A stretch of 64,000 nucleotides of DNA, from positions 162,501-226,500 of the forward strand of contig JAEMWC010000621.1 of NCBI GenBank assembly GCA_016490735.1, written 5' to 3'. A program made the position numbers and the translations under genes. Of the stretch, positions 11,651 to 21,170 are shown one piece after another; the stretch's first letter is position 1; every line of letters begins with the position of its first letter. The notes beneath the pieces were generated by a model. That model was not told where the DNA came from and made no database searches. It was given only the letters and a program-made list of their open reading frames with translations. The DNA is from Pachyseris speciosa (taxonomy: Eukaryota; Cnidaria; Anthozoa; Scleractinia; Pachyseridae).

Positions 11651-12281
11651 GTCATGTGATGGCAAAATATTTCCTTTTTTTCGGTTTTCTCTTTATCTGG
11701 GTTAATTCAGTTTTGCTTTTTTTTGTTAAGATTCTTAATTATGCGTTGTACAGTTTTTAATAAAAGCATTATTCTACTTGGGCTTGCTGGATATGAATTG
11801 GTTATAACCAGCTCGGCGCTACTCGCTTTGTTGGTTATTTATCACTTCATATCCAGCACGCCCTCGTAAAATTATTGTTAAATACATTTAATTTATGCAA
11901 AACAAAAACAACAATCATGAGCTGTTTTGTAAAGGTTCTTAAAAGCTCTGATATTTTGATATACGAGCTCTCTGTAGATATAATGGTAGAATTTATTTTT
12001 TTGTTTATAACAGATCATCATTTTGAAGAACTAGTTTATTTCTTCACGTCGGTAGTTAGTCTCTGTGGAGGAAAGAAGAGAGGAAGAGGGAATCGGGCGC
12101 CGTTATGAAACCCGTGAAGAGAACTGATGCACATCCTCTGTCTCCTTCTAACGTCTGGCTAATCAGAATTTTCAATTTGTTTTGTAACATGCTGAAGTTA
12201 TTTAGCCGGAAGGTTTCTCTGTCGTATTAGTGATGAGATTTTTCAGTTTCTAATTTCTTCGATAGTTTTTTATTAATTAAC

Positions 12282-12377
12282 AATAAAACACAAACAGCAG
12301 TGATAAACACGATAAACAACGGATGTTATAAACGTGTATTCTTTTATCATGTTTCTCACTACTGTTTGTGTTTTATT
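12282..12377. mobile_element. Small foldback in the intron before the Ig exon
   Basis: Inverted arms 'aataaaacacaaacag' and 'ctgtttgtgttttatt' are separated by about 50 nt. The same structure occurs at about 29464-29567 in copy 3, so it was present before the duplication. Confidence 0.6.
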
Positions 12378-12493
12378 CTTAACTATAAGCTTGTAAAGAT
12401 GGCAAAGAAAAATATAGTATTGGTACATTATCCTAAAAGGTACGGGTTTGTGAGTTAATTGTTCAGTGCCTTAAGATATCTTGTTTTCTTTAG

Positions 12494-12727
12494 TTTCCCC
12501 AAAGGTAGTTTTGCCGTGGTCTGGTTCTGGGACTACGTTCCCAGTGGGATACAAACTTTGGTGTTCAGCCATTGGAATTGCTCCTATAAACATAACGATA
12601 ATAAGGGACTCAGCAGTTGTGGCAAATGGGACAAACTATGCAAGCATCCAACCAAGCGTCGATGGTATCTACAAATGCCGGGCAAGTAGCAAAGATGGAA
12701 CTGACGAGAGAGAGATACTAATAAGTG
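12494..12727 (+). CDS. Immunoglobulin-domain exon (copy 2)
   Basis: A 234-nt exon lies between a pyrimidine-rich acceptor (ttgttttctttag) and a donor GTGAGT. Both borders are phase 1, the usual arrangement of shuffled extracellular Ig modules. It encodes about 78 residues. The first cysteine is in YKLWCSAIG, the second about 40 residues later in DGIYKCRASSKDG, which is the D-G-x-Y-x-C motif of strand F. Two N-glycosylation sequons (NIT and NGT) lie between them. The protein part is therefore extracellular or lumenal. The exon at 30099-30329 is a paralog with roughly three quarters identical residues. The rest of the gene is not identified. The nearest + strand phase-1 candidates downstream are 15219 and the CUB exons. 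Confidence 0.85.
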
Positions 12728-14924
12728 GTGAGTGGACCAAGATTGTCTCTACTTTTGGTCTTTTACTTCAGCCGTTTAACATCAACATCTCTTGTTAGAT
12801 TTATCGGACGCTTTTTCAATTTTTAAACAAATAATCCAATGTAAAGTAACTTGCTCTCTAGGTCTTGTGTGTTTTCAATTCTTTCCATCCCAAAAGATAA
12901 CTTATATAAGCTAATATATAGATTTAGCCAAGCCTAAAAGCGGAGCTCCATGGTTATTATTTAATTTACTGGTATTGAGCAACTTCGCATGGCTTCCTTG
13001 CGCCAATATTTTGTGTTTAGAGCAGTCAACAGGAATCGACCGCGGTTCAAAAACGTCAAAACATTAAAACATTCCAAAACAACTGGACGCCTAAGCAATC
13101 TTAAGTTTTTACATAACGGTCCGTAGAGTATGAACCTGATCGTTTAGAGCAGTCAACGATTCACAAACCACAGAATAACAAAACATTACAAGAAAACAAA
13201 TTCACTGACGATGCGTAGGTTTGTAGGTTTCTTTGGAGAAGGTAGGGAAAATAGACAAGCGACAATTTCGTAGCAAGTTAATAAAAATTGTTAAGCAATT
13301 TTGACATAAGCTTAAATATCGGAGAAAAGAGAAAAAGGAAAACAAACCGATGGTTGGATAGGTAATCACACTGGGCCGACAAAAATTAAGAATTGATATT
13401 ATTTGTGTTTTCAGAAGTTGCTGAAATTGTGTTCTTTGCGCAAAACACAAGTAATACTAAAGCCCCCGCTAAACGATCAAACATTTTCCTGAACATAGTG
13501 TTTGACAAACATAACTTTGGGTGACTAGCCGATAAACAAATTTCCTTGGGCGAGAAACCTCTGCTAGCAGGAAAACAGACAATGTTTGACCAAACACAAG
13601 ACAAAGCGAGTACACAGGACACTTTTTGCGTGTTATCGCTGAAATTTTCACGTTCTTCATTTTGTTTGCTTTTTACTGACTGTGCACTTTCTTGGTTGGG
13701 TTGGCTAAACGATCAAACATTTGTTCGTAGAGCGAAATGTTGGATGAAAATGTTTCATATGGATCAAACATAGAAAGCCGTTTTAAATTATCTTCCAACA
13801 CGATGTTGAATGAAGTGTTTGATCGTTTAGCCTGGGCTTAATGCTTAATTTTACGAGGACTCATTGCGATTACTTGTTAATAAGTTAGGGGCAAAAGTTT
13901 TTTTTAATGCTGTTGAGGCACCGACGTCGAAAAACACTGAAAACAGTCAGCCAAGCGGAGTGAAAACACTCGTTCGCTTGCATGAAAACAACAAAACAAA
14001 CAAACAATTCAACTACTTTGCTTACAAAACGAGTAGAGATGATTGTTATTTATATCCAGTCGAGAGAAAAATACAAATTGCTTTCCTGAACAAAAATAAG
14101 AACGATTAAACCATTTAATGTTAAGCTTCAATTCATTTAATTCAGTCACCTGTGTTGTAGAGGTTGAAAATACGAATCCACTTGAGTTAAAACACGCATC
14201 TGGAAAAATAGCAAACGGTTTGTCCAAAGAAAGAACTTCTTCCACCAACTTTGAGCTACTCGTTCCTCCCATTAATGCCGGTGAACTGTTAAGTGACCTT
14301 TCTTGGTGAGCTGCGAGGTGCCGCGGTAAAGTGAAAGTCCTTGAAGCCTTGAATCATTTTCTTTTTCAACCACACAATCCGGGCGTCGATTATGCAAGTC
14401 GAGCCAAGTTTTAAGCGTTTCCTGAGGTAAATGTTTTGCTATCCTTTTTATGACTTGAAAATTCACCTTCCGGAGTATCTGTTGATTAGTTATTGATTTT
14501 TATGCCTTTTACGCGAATTAAAAGACAAACTTCGCAAACTTCGAAGATGAAGTTGTTTTGGTCAAAATGAAGAAACCAACTGAATGTGAAATTACGAGCC
14601 GCAGAAAGCGCGCGGAAAATTAAGCCTCGTTTTGGTTTGGGTGCCTCGTTTTGGTTAAATTAACCTGGCTTGAGCCTGCGATCTAATCGAAAACTAGTAC
14701 GTGGTCAGCGATCAACTTCAAAAAAACAGCTGACCTATATGAGCTCTAAACTTGAGCCCGCGATATGGCCACGTGATACTGGTCAGCGGAAACCTTGTTT
14801 TGACACCTGTCAGTTGGCCATGACACGGATGTCCTATATCAAAGTTGCACGCTGCAAACTAGCTGATGAGCTGGGGACCCAGCTGGGTCAGGTGGAGTAT
14901 GGCCGCCATGTTGGATTATTATGG

Positions 14925-14956
<32 letters not shown>

Positions 14957-14994
14957 CTCCACCGTCGTCGTCGTGCGCGCCCACGAGCAATACC
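12728..14994. other. Probable intron, no exon recognised
   Basis: The first 170 bases are similar to the intron after the paralogous exon at 30330-30500 ('cccaaaag', 'taacttata'). From 13440 to 13840 the word 'cgatcaaacat' recurs in both orientations ('gctaaacgatcaaacat' twice, 'gtttgatcgtttagcc' once), which points to a decayed element of about 390 bp. Frames in 13860-14300 lack splice support. Confidence 0.4.
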
Positions 14995-15006
14995 GCTAGC
15001 TGCTTT

Positions 15007-15038
<32 letters not shown>

Positions 15039-15095
15039 AGGTATGGGGCTCCGCTTGGCGGCCCTTCGGGCCGCCGGAGCTCCGCTATTACAAGT
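14995..15095. repeat. Structured GC-rich repeat fragment
   Basis: It contains the hairpin word 'ggcggcccttcgggccgcc' (8-bp arms, 3-nt loop) next to 'ggagctccg', preceded by mirrored 'ctgcttttaccatg' and 'catgagaaaagcag'. Composition differs sharply from the AT-rich surroundings. It is probably the end of a mobile element. Confidence 0.4.
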
Positions 15096-15218
15096 CTAAC
15101 CTTCATGATCACAGTAACGTGTTTTGTTACAATGAAAAGTACTAAATAGCGCACTCAGTGATGCTGGTTCTAAATGCTGCAAAAGGTGGCTAAAATTATT
15201 GAGTCTCTTCATTTACAG

Positions 15219-15440
15219 AGGTTTCTCGTTTGAAACGGAAGCGTTGTAGATTGGATCCTACAAACAAATCTTCTAGCATTACATGGCCTAGTGAACCGAG
15301 GAAGCTCCTCGAGAATTTTACACATATGATCAAAAACTGCTGCATGCAAGAAAAAATTTTCATAGAAAAATTGGATACGATCAAAAAACTAATCAGTTGT
15401 GATTTGGTCCTTCAGGGAACAATATTAGATAGTTTCCACG
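15219..15440 (+). CDS. Possible exon encoding a basic, helix-rich segment
   Basis: After an acceptor (cttcatttacag) there is an open stretch of 222 nt that starts in phase 1 and would end in phase 1 at a weak donor (CACG then GTACCT). A 1-1 exon of this size would fit the neighbouring Ig and CUB modules. The peptide begins EVSRLKRKRCRL and contains LLENFTHMIKNCCMQ and IEKLDTIKKLIS, which could form amphipathic helices. I do not recognise it. The open frame continues to about 15534, but that part overlaps the MITE at 15482-15664. The alternative is a chance open frame with a fortuitous acceptor. Confidence 0.35.
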
Positions 15441-15481
15441 GTACCTCATCGCCACCGTGCGGATGGACGTACATTTTCCCA

Positions 15482-15664
15482 TTGACCCATTCGGCTAACT
15501 CAATGTTGTACCCAATTCAAATATCCTGGGCTTAAGATTCTTTGTGTATTGTATTTGCATTATAATGTAGCATTAATATTAAATGACATGGAAATAACTG
15601 GAACAAAAGGTTTTAATCCCAAAGGGTTTGAATTGGGTACAACATTGAATAAGCCGAATGGGTC
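15482..15664. mobile_element. MITE with about 38-bp inverted repeats
   Basis: Left arm 'ttgacccattcggctaactc', continuing 'aatgttgtacccaattcaaa'. Right arm 'tttgaattgggtacaacatt', continuing 'gaataagccgaatgggtc'. The arms are nearly exact complements and the interior is AT-rich and non-coding. Confidence 0.8.
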
Positions 15665-16725
15665 TATTAGCTCCTTTTGTTTGTCTACCAGTATTTTCTC
15701 CTATCACCACTGTTACCTGTGTCTATAGACATTGGCTGCAATCAATACATGGGAAAGCGACCCTGATCTAATTGAAGCTAATACCAAAGTTTAATTTCAT
15801 ATTTTCTTTGATATTTTGTCTTTTAATAAACTCTATTTTTTACACCAATGACAAGCTTCACAAAACTGGCTTTAAAACAAGCTTCATGTGGTCCTTTTGC
15901 TACGCTCATTATATTCCGCCAGAAACATTGCATCATCTTCTCCAACAGGGTTCTTATTAAAAATTTTAGCGTGATTTAGAGTCATAGTGGTTGCGGCTTA
16001 CCAAAGAAATCTTTCCTTGCAGCACATCGAAGGAATTTTTTCTTTTTAAGGAATTACCTCCTGGATAATTCCAAAGATAAGATTGTAGCTAAATATGACA
16101 CAGAAAACTATATCAGTACGTATAATGTAAACGAAGACTGTTTTAAAGCAAAATGGACTGTAACAATAAAAAGTAGTGATTTCTGTTGTTTTAAATAATT
16201 CGCGGGTTTGCGATATGCTTGTGCGTGTCAGGAGACTTGTGTGAGAGTTTGTGTTTGTGAACGTGTTTCTCATGTTGTTCCCTCAGTCATATTAGTGTTT
16301 TTTTCTTCCGCGTCTAAAATGAAGTGTCTTTTCATTCTCGTGTAAATGTAATGTTTATGAATTGTGTGATTTGAAATGAATAAATTTTTCACACTTCTAA
16401 AAGTTTTTAGTTAATTAGTGTAATCACGAACAAAACTATTTAGAAAGAAAATTGTGGACGGTTAACTAAAATTACTGGATATTTTGTACGAGTCAGGTCT
16501 TAAACCTTTTCACCTCCTTCGCGCAAGAAAACGTAACGGCAGAAAGTACTCAGCACCATGGCAATCTTCTGTTTTTGTTGCGCTGTTTCAGGGGGACTTA
16601 GGCGAGTGCTAATACGGTCGCACATTTTTGTATTAACACAGCTCAATACTTTTTCGTACATTTCTGAACAGCTATATCGTACGCTAGTAAATGAATTATC
16701 CTATACGTTGTTCATAATTTGAAAT

Positions 16726-16883
16726 GGGGACAGTTGTTCAAAAGAGCGGATACTCATTCCAGCTATAAGTCGCTAACCAGCAGATAAAATGTATTGCAAC
16801 AAAACTTTGCAACCGATAGGTTTTCTCCGCCAGAGAGCGAGTTATCCGCTGGTCAGAGTTATCAGCTCTTTGAACAACTGGGC
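16726..16883. mobile_element. MITE with terminal inverted repeats
   Basis: Left end 'ggggacagttgttcaaaaga' continues with 'gcggata'. Right end 'ttatcagctctttgaacaac' continues with 'tgggc'. Internal words 'cagcagata' and 'cgctggtcag' are loosely mirrored. Non-coding. Confidence 0.65.
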
Positions 16884-17023
16884 AAAGGAGGACAGTTGTG
16901 ACGTTTGTTCTAAGTACTCTCAGTAACTGACTAACTATCCCGCGCGGTTATCCCTTGTTTACTACTGATCGATACAATATCTATTAGTGATCATCAGTTT
17001 CATTTCTGCAGTCAGGTAGCTTC

Positions 17024-17311
17024 TTTGTATGCTGCGTTTTAGGGGAAGACTCAGAGTAGATATTAACCGTATTGTACTATGAAAACTGAAAACATCAACG
17101 AAAGAGAGGTTATTCCTCAATCGAGTCCTTCGCAGCAAGCACCTTCGCCCGACTTTTCATCTAAGTTTTTGTCTCATCACCGCGTTCGCCGCCATATTCT
17201 TTGCTTGTTGTTTTGACTTGCTTGTCCTCTGTGATTTTGCAAGGTTTCATGGGATTTGTATGCTGCGTTTTAGGGGAAGACTCAGAGTAGATATTAACCG
17301 TATTGTACTAT
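17024..17311 (+). repeat. Pair of perfect 57-bp direct repeats around a possible first exon
   Basis: Bases 17024-17080 and 17255-17311 are identical (from 'tttgtatgctgcgttttagg' to 'accgtattgtactat'), with 174 bp between them. The second copy ends 14 bp before the first base of the CUB exon and so lies next to its splice acceptor. Perfect identity in a decayed region suggests a recent event or an assembly artefact. Confidence 0.9.
17079..17243 (+). CDS. Candidate first exon with signal anchor, one-base frameshift
   Basis: An ATG at 17079 opens 45 codons starting MKTENINERE, followed by a Ser/Pro/Gln-rich stretch and the basic word HHRVRRH, then ILCLLF and a stop. After the basic word, another frame encodes the hydrophobic run LTCLSSVILQ. 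Joining the two needs one extra base in the TTTT run before that stop. With that base the exon would end in phase 1 at a weak donor (GTTTCA), which matches the phase-1 acceptor of the CUB exon at 17326. The reading is therefore a type II membrane protein with a short cytoplasmic N-terminus. The frameshift may be a sequencing error, or the exon may be dead. The whole assignment is inference. Confidence 0.3.
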
Positions 17312-17325
17312 CGTTGTTTGTGTAG

Positions 17326-17482
17326 AATGCGGTGTCGTGGTAAACAATTCGCTCTCAAGCCCTGGCTATCCATTTCGAGATTATCAGCCCAATAAGCATT
17401 GTACGTACTGGGTTCCAGTCCCAGAGGGCAATTCATTGATGATTGACTTTGAACTTGATCTGGAAAATCACATCTCATGCAG
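17326..17482 (+). CDS. CUB domain, first exon
   Basis: A 157-nt exon lies between acceptor TTTGTGTAG and donor GTAATT, starting in phase 1 and ending in phase 2. It encodes the N-terminal half of a CUB domain: ECG with the first cysteine, SLSSPGYPFRDYQP (the SPGYP hallmark), then HCTYWVPVPEG with the second cysteine before an aromatic residue, then LMIDFELDLE and ISC with the third cysteine. The reading frame joins exactly to the exon at 18884. CUB domains are extracellular protein- or ligand-binding modules, often calcium dependent. The split CUB module as a whole is 1-1 phased (354 nt, 118 codons), like the Ig exons nearby. Confidence 0.9.
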
Positions 17483-18179
17483 GTAATTATAACTAAGGTA
17501 ACTATAAAGTTAACATGAAATACGTTGTACAGATGTTGTTCATCTGGGGCCGGTTGTTAGACAGCCGATGAACCTTTATTCACGTTTGAAAAAGTATAGA
17601 TCTCGCACACGTTGAAAATATCCTTTAAAGCTGCTTTTATGCGAAGAGTAAAAAAAGAATGCCTGAGTCAAAACTGATGAGGGGCAAAAATTTATTAATT
17701 TATTAGAAAGATCCCCGAAAAGAAGTAATTACGTTAGCATCAAATGTTCACCTGTTAAATCCTGCGTTACTGCTTGCACGTGCTTTGAACAACTGGGTGC
17801 TGAACATTCTCGAATCACAACTTATGTTTACTGGAAGACGTGACGTTGGTAACCAACGAATGAAACTTAAATCAATACAAATAATAAAAAGAATGGTAAA
17901 TAAACAACAACAACAGAAACTCACACAAACCATGCACAGATTTGAAAATACCAGCCAACATCTTCCGTATTGGATCCTTTAGGGATCTGATGCGATATAT
18001 CATAACTTACCGGTAGCCTCGCAGTGTGCCTAACATTCCTAACTCATATAGGAAATTAGAAAAGCACTATCAATAAATGGTCTTCAAAAAGTACAACTAT
18101 TGATAAAATCTGAAGATATGAATGATCATAGCCACTCACGGATATATTACGAACCAACGAATTCAAACAGCTCCCAGTT
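17483..18179. other. Intron within the CUB module, first part
   Basis: The intron runs from 17483 to 18883. No exon was seen in this part. A tRNA-like element follows at 18180. Confidence 0.6.
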
Positions 18180-18252
18180 GGCTTGTTAGCTCAGTTGGTA
18201 GAGCACTGCACCGGTATTGCAGACGTCATGAACTCAACTCCCGTACAAGCCA
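18180..18252 (+). tRNA. Degenerate tRNA-like sequence (anticodon position GGT)
   Basis: A perfect 7-bp acceptor stem (GGCTTGT with ACAAGCC) encloses a standard D-arm (TAGCTCAGTTGGTAGAGCA) and a 5-bp anticodon stem (CTGCA with TGCAG) around CCGGTAT. The position of U33 is C. The T-arm (ATGAACTCAACTCCCGT) has lost at least two pairs and the TTC signature of its loop. The sequence lies in an intron on the same strand as the CUB exons. It is more likely a tRNA-derived repeat or a pseudogene than a working tRNA-Thr. Confidence 0.6.
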
Positions 18253-18883
18253 GAATTTTCTTTCAGGCTTTGTTTTCACTACTGCTTAAATAGTGTTCAT
18301 AACTGCCAGCGATGATCATTCAAATCTGCATTCATCAATCCGCAGTTCAAATATGTGATTTTCATATATCCATTCTCACATGATAAAATTCTGTTCGGCA
18401 GGCTCACTATTGACAATAAATAGCCCGGCATAGCCTACCGATGAAATGTTGCCGTATTGTTTCCATTTAATTGTCCAGTTGATACTTTTATTGCTGCAAT
18501 GGAGCGTTTTTATTCACGCGACTACCGGCCATATCGGTTTACTGAAATGCATTAAATAGAGTTCAATTCTTAGAGGTTTAGTTTGGGACACCAGCATGGT
18601 CATCGAGTCTAATAAGAGATAAGTCATGCAGGGAAAAAAAGAGTTGTTGAATAAAAGGGTACATATACTTCACCATCAGAAATCCTTCACCACTAAGCGA
18701 TTGATGGCCTTAGACAACACCTCTCAATTATCCACTGACCCGTCCCTCATCCGCTGATCTTGAGCTGTACGTAAAGGAAATAATGTACCTTCTTCAGATA
18801 ACAAAAATGTCTAACTTGGTCTTGTTTATTTAAAGTAGTGCGGGCCCCTTCTAGCGTACTTAACACTAATGTTTTCTTCACAG

Positions 18884-19080
18884 CAATGATTATTTGAAGA
18901 TTACTGATGAGAAGGGCCAGTCGTTTGGTGTTTACTGTGGTACGAAGACTGGGGAAACTGTTGAAGTGACTGGAGATTATGCAGTGATAATATTCCACTC
19001 TAACTGGCGGTATAAAGAAGGAAAAGGATTTCGGATGCTTTTCCGTATCAAGGAGAGCGGATCGAGTTCAACAAAAATAG
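18884..19080 (+). CDS. CUB domain, second exon
   Basis: A 197-nt exon begins after acceptor GTTTTCTTCACAG in phase 2 and ends in phase 1 before GTAGGA. The junction codon AG/C completes CSNDYLKI, which contains the third CUB cysteine and its usual N/D-Y-L context. The exon continues through GVYCGTKTGE with the fourth cysteine, then YAVIIFHSNW (the strand that normally reads I-x-F-x-S-D) and GFRMLFRIKE at the end of the domain. All four CUB cysteines are thus present over the two exons. The following residues ESGSSST look like a linker. A phase-1 exon should follow, and the Ig exon at 30099 is phase-compatible, but 11 kb of repeats lie between them. Confidence 0.9.
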
Positions 19081-19115
19081 GTAGGACAAATGAAGAGTAG
19101 TAAATAAATGGATGT

Positions 19116-19607
19116 GGCTGTACTTTTCTCTTTTGAAGCTAAAGCTTTTTCATAGAGGAATCCATAGAATTTGCAAGGAATTGTGATTGCCATAGTAATA
19201 TCGCGGAAAACTTCAAATCGTCGGTGAGGGCAAAAAAATACTAATATTTCTTGTGCAAGCAGGCTTAGATAGCAGAATATCTGTTACCAATATACCTGCG
19301 AGTCCTGCATCTCCGATGAACAAAATGTCCCAAGAGGTCATAATGACTTCCGGCTGAGTCCATCTGGACACAAATACCTATTTTCTGGCTGTACTTTTCT
19401 TTTTGAAGATAAAAAGCGTTTCATAGAGGGATCCATAAAATTTGCAATTAATTGTCGTTGCTATAATAATATCGCGGAAATTTTCCGGAAATCTTGTGCA
19501 TGCAGGCTTAAATAACAAATATCAGTTACTGATATTCTTGAATGTCCTGTATCTTCAATTCATAAAATGTCCTAAGAGAGTCATAAATGACTTATGACTG
19601 AGTCCAA
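19116..19607 (+). repeat. Tandem duplication of about 250 bp in the intron after the CUB module
   Basis: Units 19116-19366 and 19387-19607 share 'ggctgtacttttct', 'tttcatagagg', 'aatatcgcgg' and the end 'ctgagtcca'. They differ by many substitutions and small deletions, so the duplication is old. Non-coding. Confidence 0.75.
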
Positions 19608-20096
19608 CGGCTATAGCCGTTTGGTCTACGTGTACCAGAAAATCTCTTCAAACTGTGCACTCCTCGTGAAAGACTCTTCCCTCGTAAGTGATGAACCTTG
19701 TTGTACTCGGTGGATTGAACAAGCTTTTCGCTCCTTCCAAAGCTCGTCATTCTTAAACACTGAATCGGTTGTGACAGTTTAAAAACCATCTTTTGAAAAA
19801 CTTATATCACACTTGACCATGCACATAGATCATGATGCTGATGTCGCACTAGGCTGAGGTAAATAAAAAAATAATGGAGAATTCACGTTGTTCCGGTCAT
19901 TCCAGATATTGCAGACTAATGTGAAAACACTAATTCACTGATATCTCCGATCATCTGGGATGGTAGAAGATAAATCGGAAAAAACTGGAAGTGTTTCTTT
20001 ACAGCAAACGTACTGGAAAATAGAACACCTCACTTCAAGAGTACGGAAAAGTACATGCTATCATCTTTCAACACTTCTAGACTTAAATGAAGCCCA

Positions 20097-20215
20097 GGGC
20101 CCAGTTGCTCGAAGCATGGTTAGCGCTAACCAGGGGTAAACATCGTGAAAGCCTATAGGTTTTAATATATCTTAACCAATGGTTAGCGCTAACCATGCTT
20201 CGAGCAACTCAGCCC
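20097..20215. mobile_element. MITE with 36-bp terminal inverted repeats
   Basis: Left end 'gggcccagttgctcgaagca', continuing 'tggttagcgctaacca'. Right end is the near-exact reverse complement ('tggttagcgctaaccatgct', continuing 'tcgagcaactcagccc'). The inner word 'tggttagcgctaacca' is itself palindromic, so the element can fold at two levels. Confidence 0.85.
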
Positions 20216-21008
20216 AGAATTTTATGTTTTGGTTATACTTTAAGTTGATAGTCTTTTCATAAGCATGTCTCGGCAAACGCATGCAGCGTCTAGGAAATGC
20301 AGTACAATACTGTGGTTGTACATGTAGTAAAAGAGTTTTCCCAGCGGAACTTGAAAGTCTAATGCAATAACTTAGTCCTGGAATACTTGTTTAGTTACTG
20401 AGCCTATTCTGGCGAGCTTGTTTTGTTTCTTTGTTTGCTTTCTCTGTTTATTTTTGAGGGAGCATTTCGTGCAACCCACTCACCTCATGCAGCTTTAAAC
20501 CTTCAACACGATTAAAGCTTTGAAAGTTAAACCCCGCAGATATAAATCACATCCAAAACTGTCTTCCAGGAATTACGTCATCGTTTCCGTAACGCCGCCA
20601 TCCGATCTGGCATTTCCGAATTTCCATAATCTCTCAATGAAACCTTATCAAATTGAAATTCATATCAACAGTGGTATTGGACAAAAGCAAATGAATTATG
20701 TACAAATTCAAATATTGCGGGAAAGAAACTCAATTCTTTTGTTAAAAGTAATGAAAACGCAAATTTAAAAAAATGCAGTCAAAATCCGGTTCCCGTGGAG
20801 ACATCCTGACGGAAACACTCAAATATAACATTATGCTGTTACTAGATACGTTTTAGTTGAACACGTTTAATATTCCTCAAATATTAAAAACAAAATGGTA
20901 AAAATGCTCCAGCTTGGTAGTCTGTTGAAATTAAGGGGTATGACCCATGGCATTTTATTTATTTGGGATTGCCTATAAGCGATTAATTAAAAGTACATGC
21001 GTCAACTA
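20216..21008. other. No gene seen
   Basis: AT-rich sequence with one open frame of 82 codons at 20520-20768. It has no plausible splice sites and no recognisable motif. Confidence 0.4.
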
Positions 21009-21170
21009 CAGTCGAACCTCCCTTTGCGACTACCTTTTGTAAGCGACCACCTTCCGTAAACGACCGCTTTTCCAAAATACCAAACTTTCCCAGTCAAATG
21101 ACTGTAATTGGGACCTCTGGAAGGTGACCGCCTCTCCTGAGCGACCGTGACCACTTTTGCAGCTGACGGT
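21009..21170 (+). mobile_element. Left end of a pogo/Tigger-like element (fragment)
   Basis: The sequence starts with CAGTCGAACCTCCC directly after TA (21007-21008), the usual terminus and target of pogo/Tigger elements. It is followed by repeated 'gcgaccacc'-type words ('taagcgaccaccttcc', 'aaacgaccgc', 'gagcgaccgtgacc'). No matching right end GGTTCGACTG was found in the window, so only one end is supported. A similar stray word 'cccgtaagcgaccac' occurs at about 23020. Confidence 0.55.

Larger units (their letters stand above)
10325..12480 (+). repeat. Segmental duplication block A, copy 2 (interrupted)
   Basis: Collinear with copy 1 (3240-3945) from 'cattcagaacaaataaact' onward and with copy 3 (29159-30098) from 'ctctgtagatata' up to the splice acceptor of the Ig exon. 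It is broken by a TE at 10486-11650. The 3' part includes the intron just before the Ig exon, so the duplication carried coding and intronic DNA together. Confidence 0.8.
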
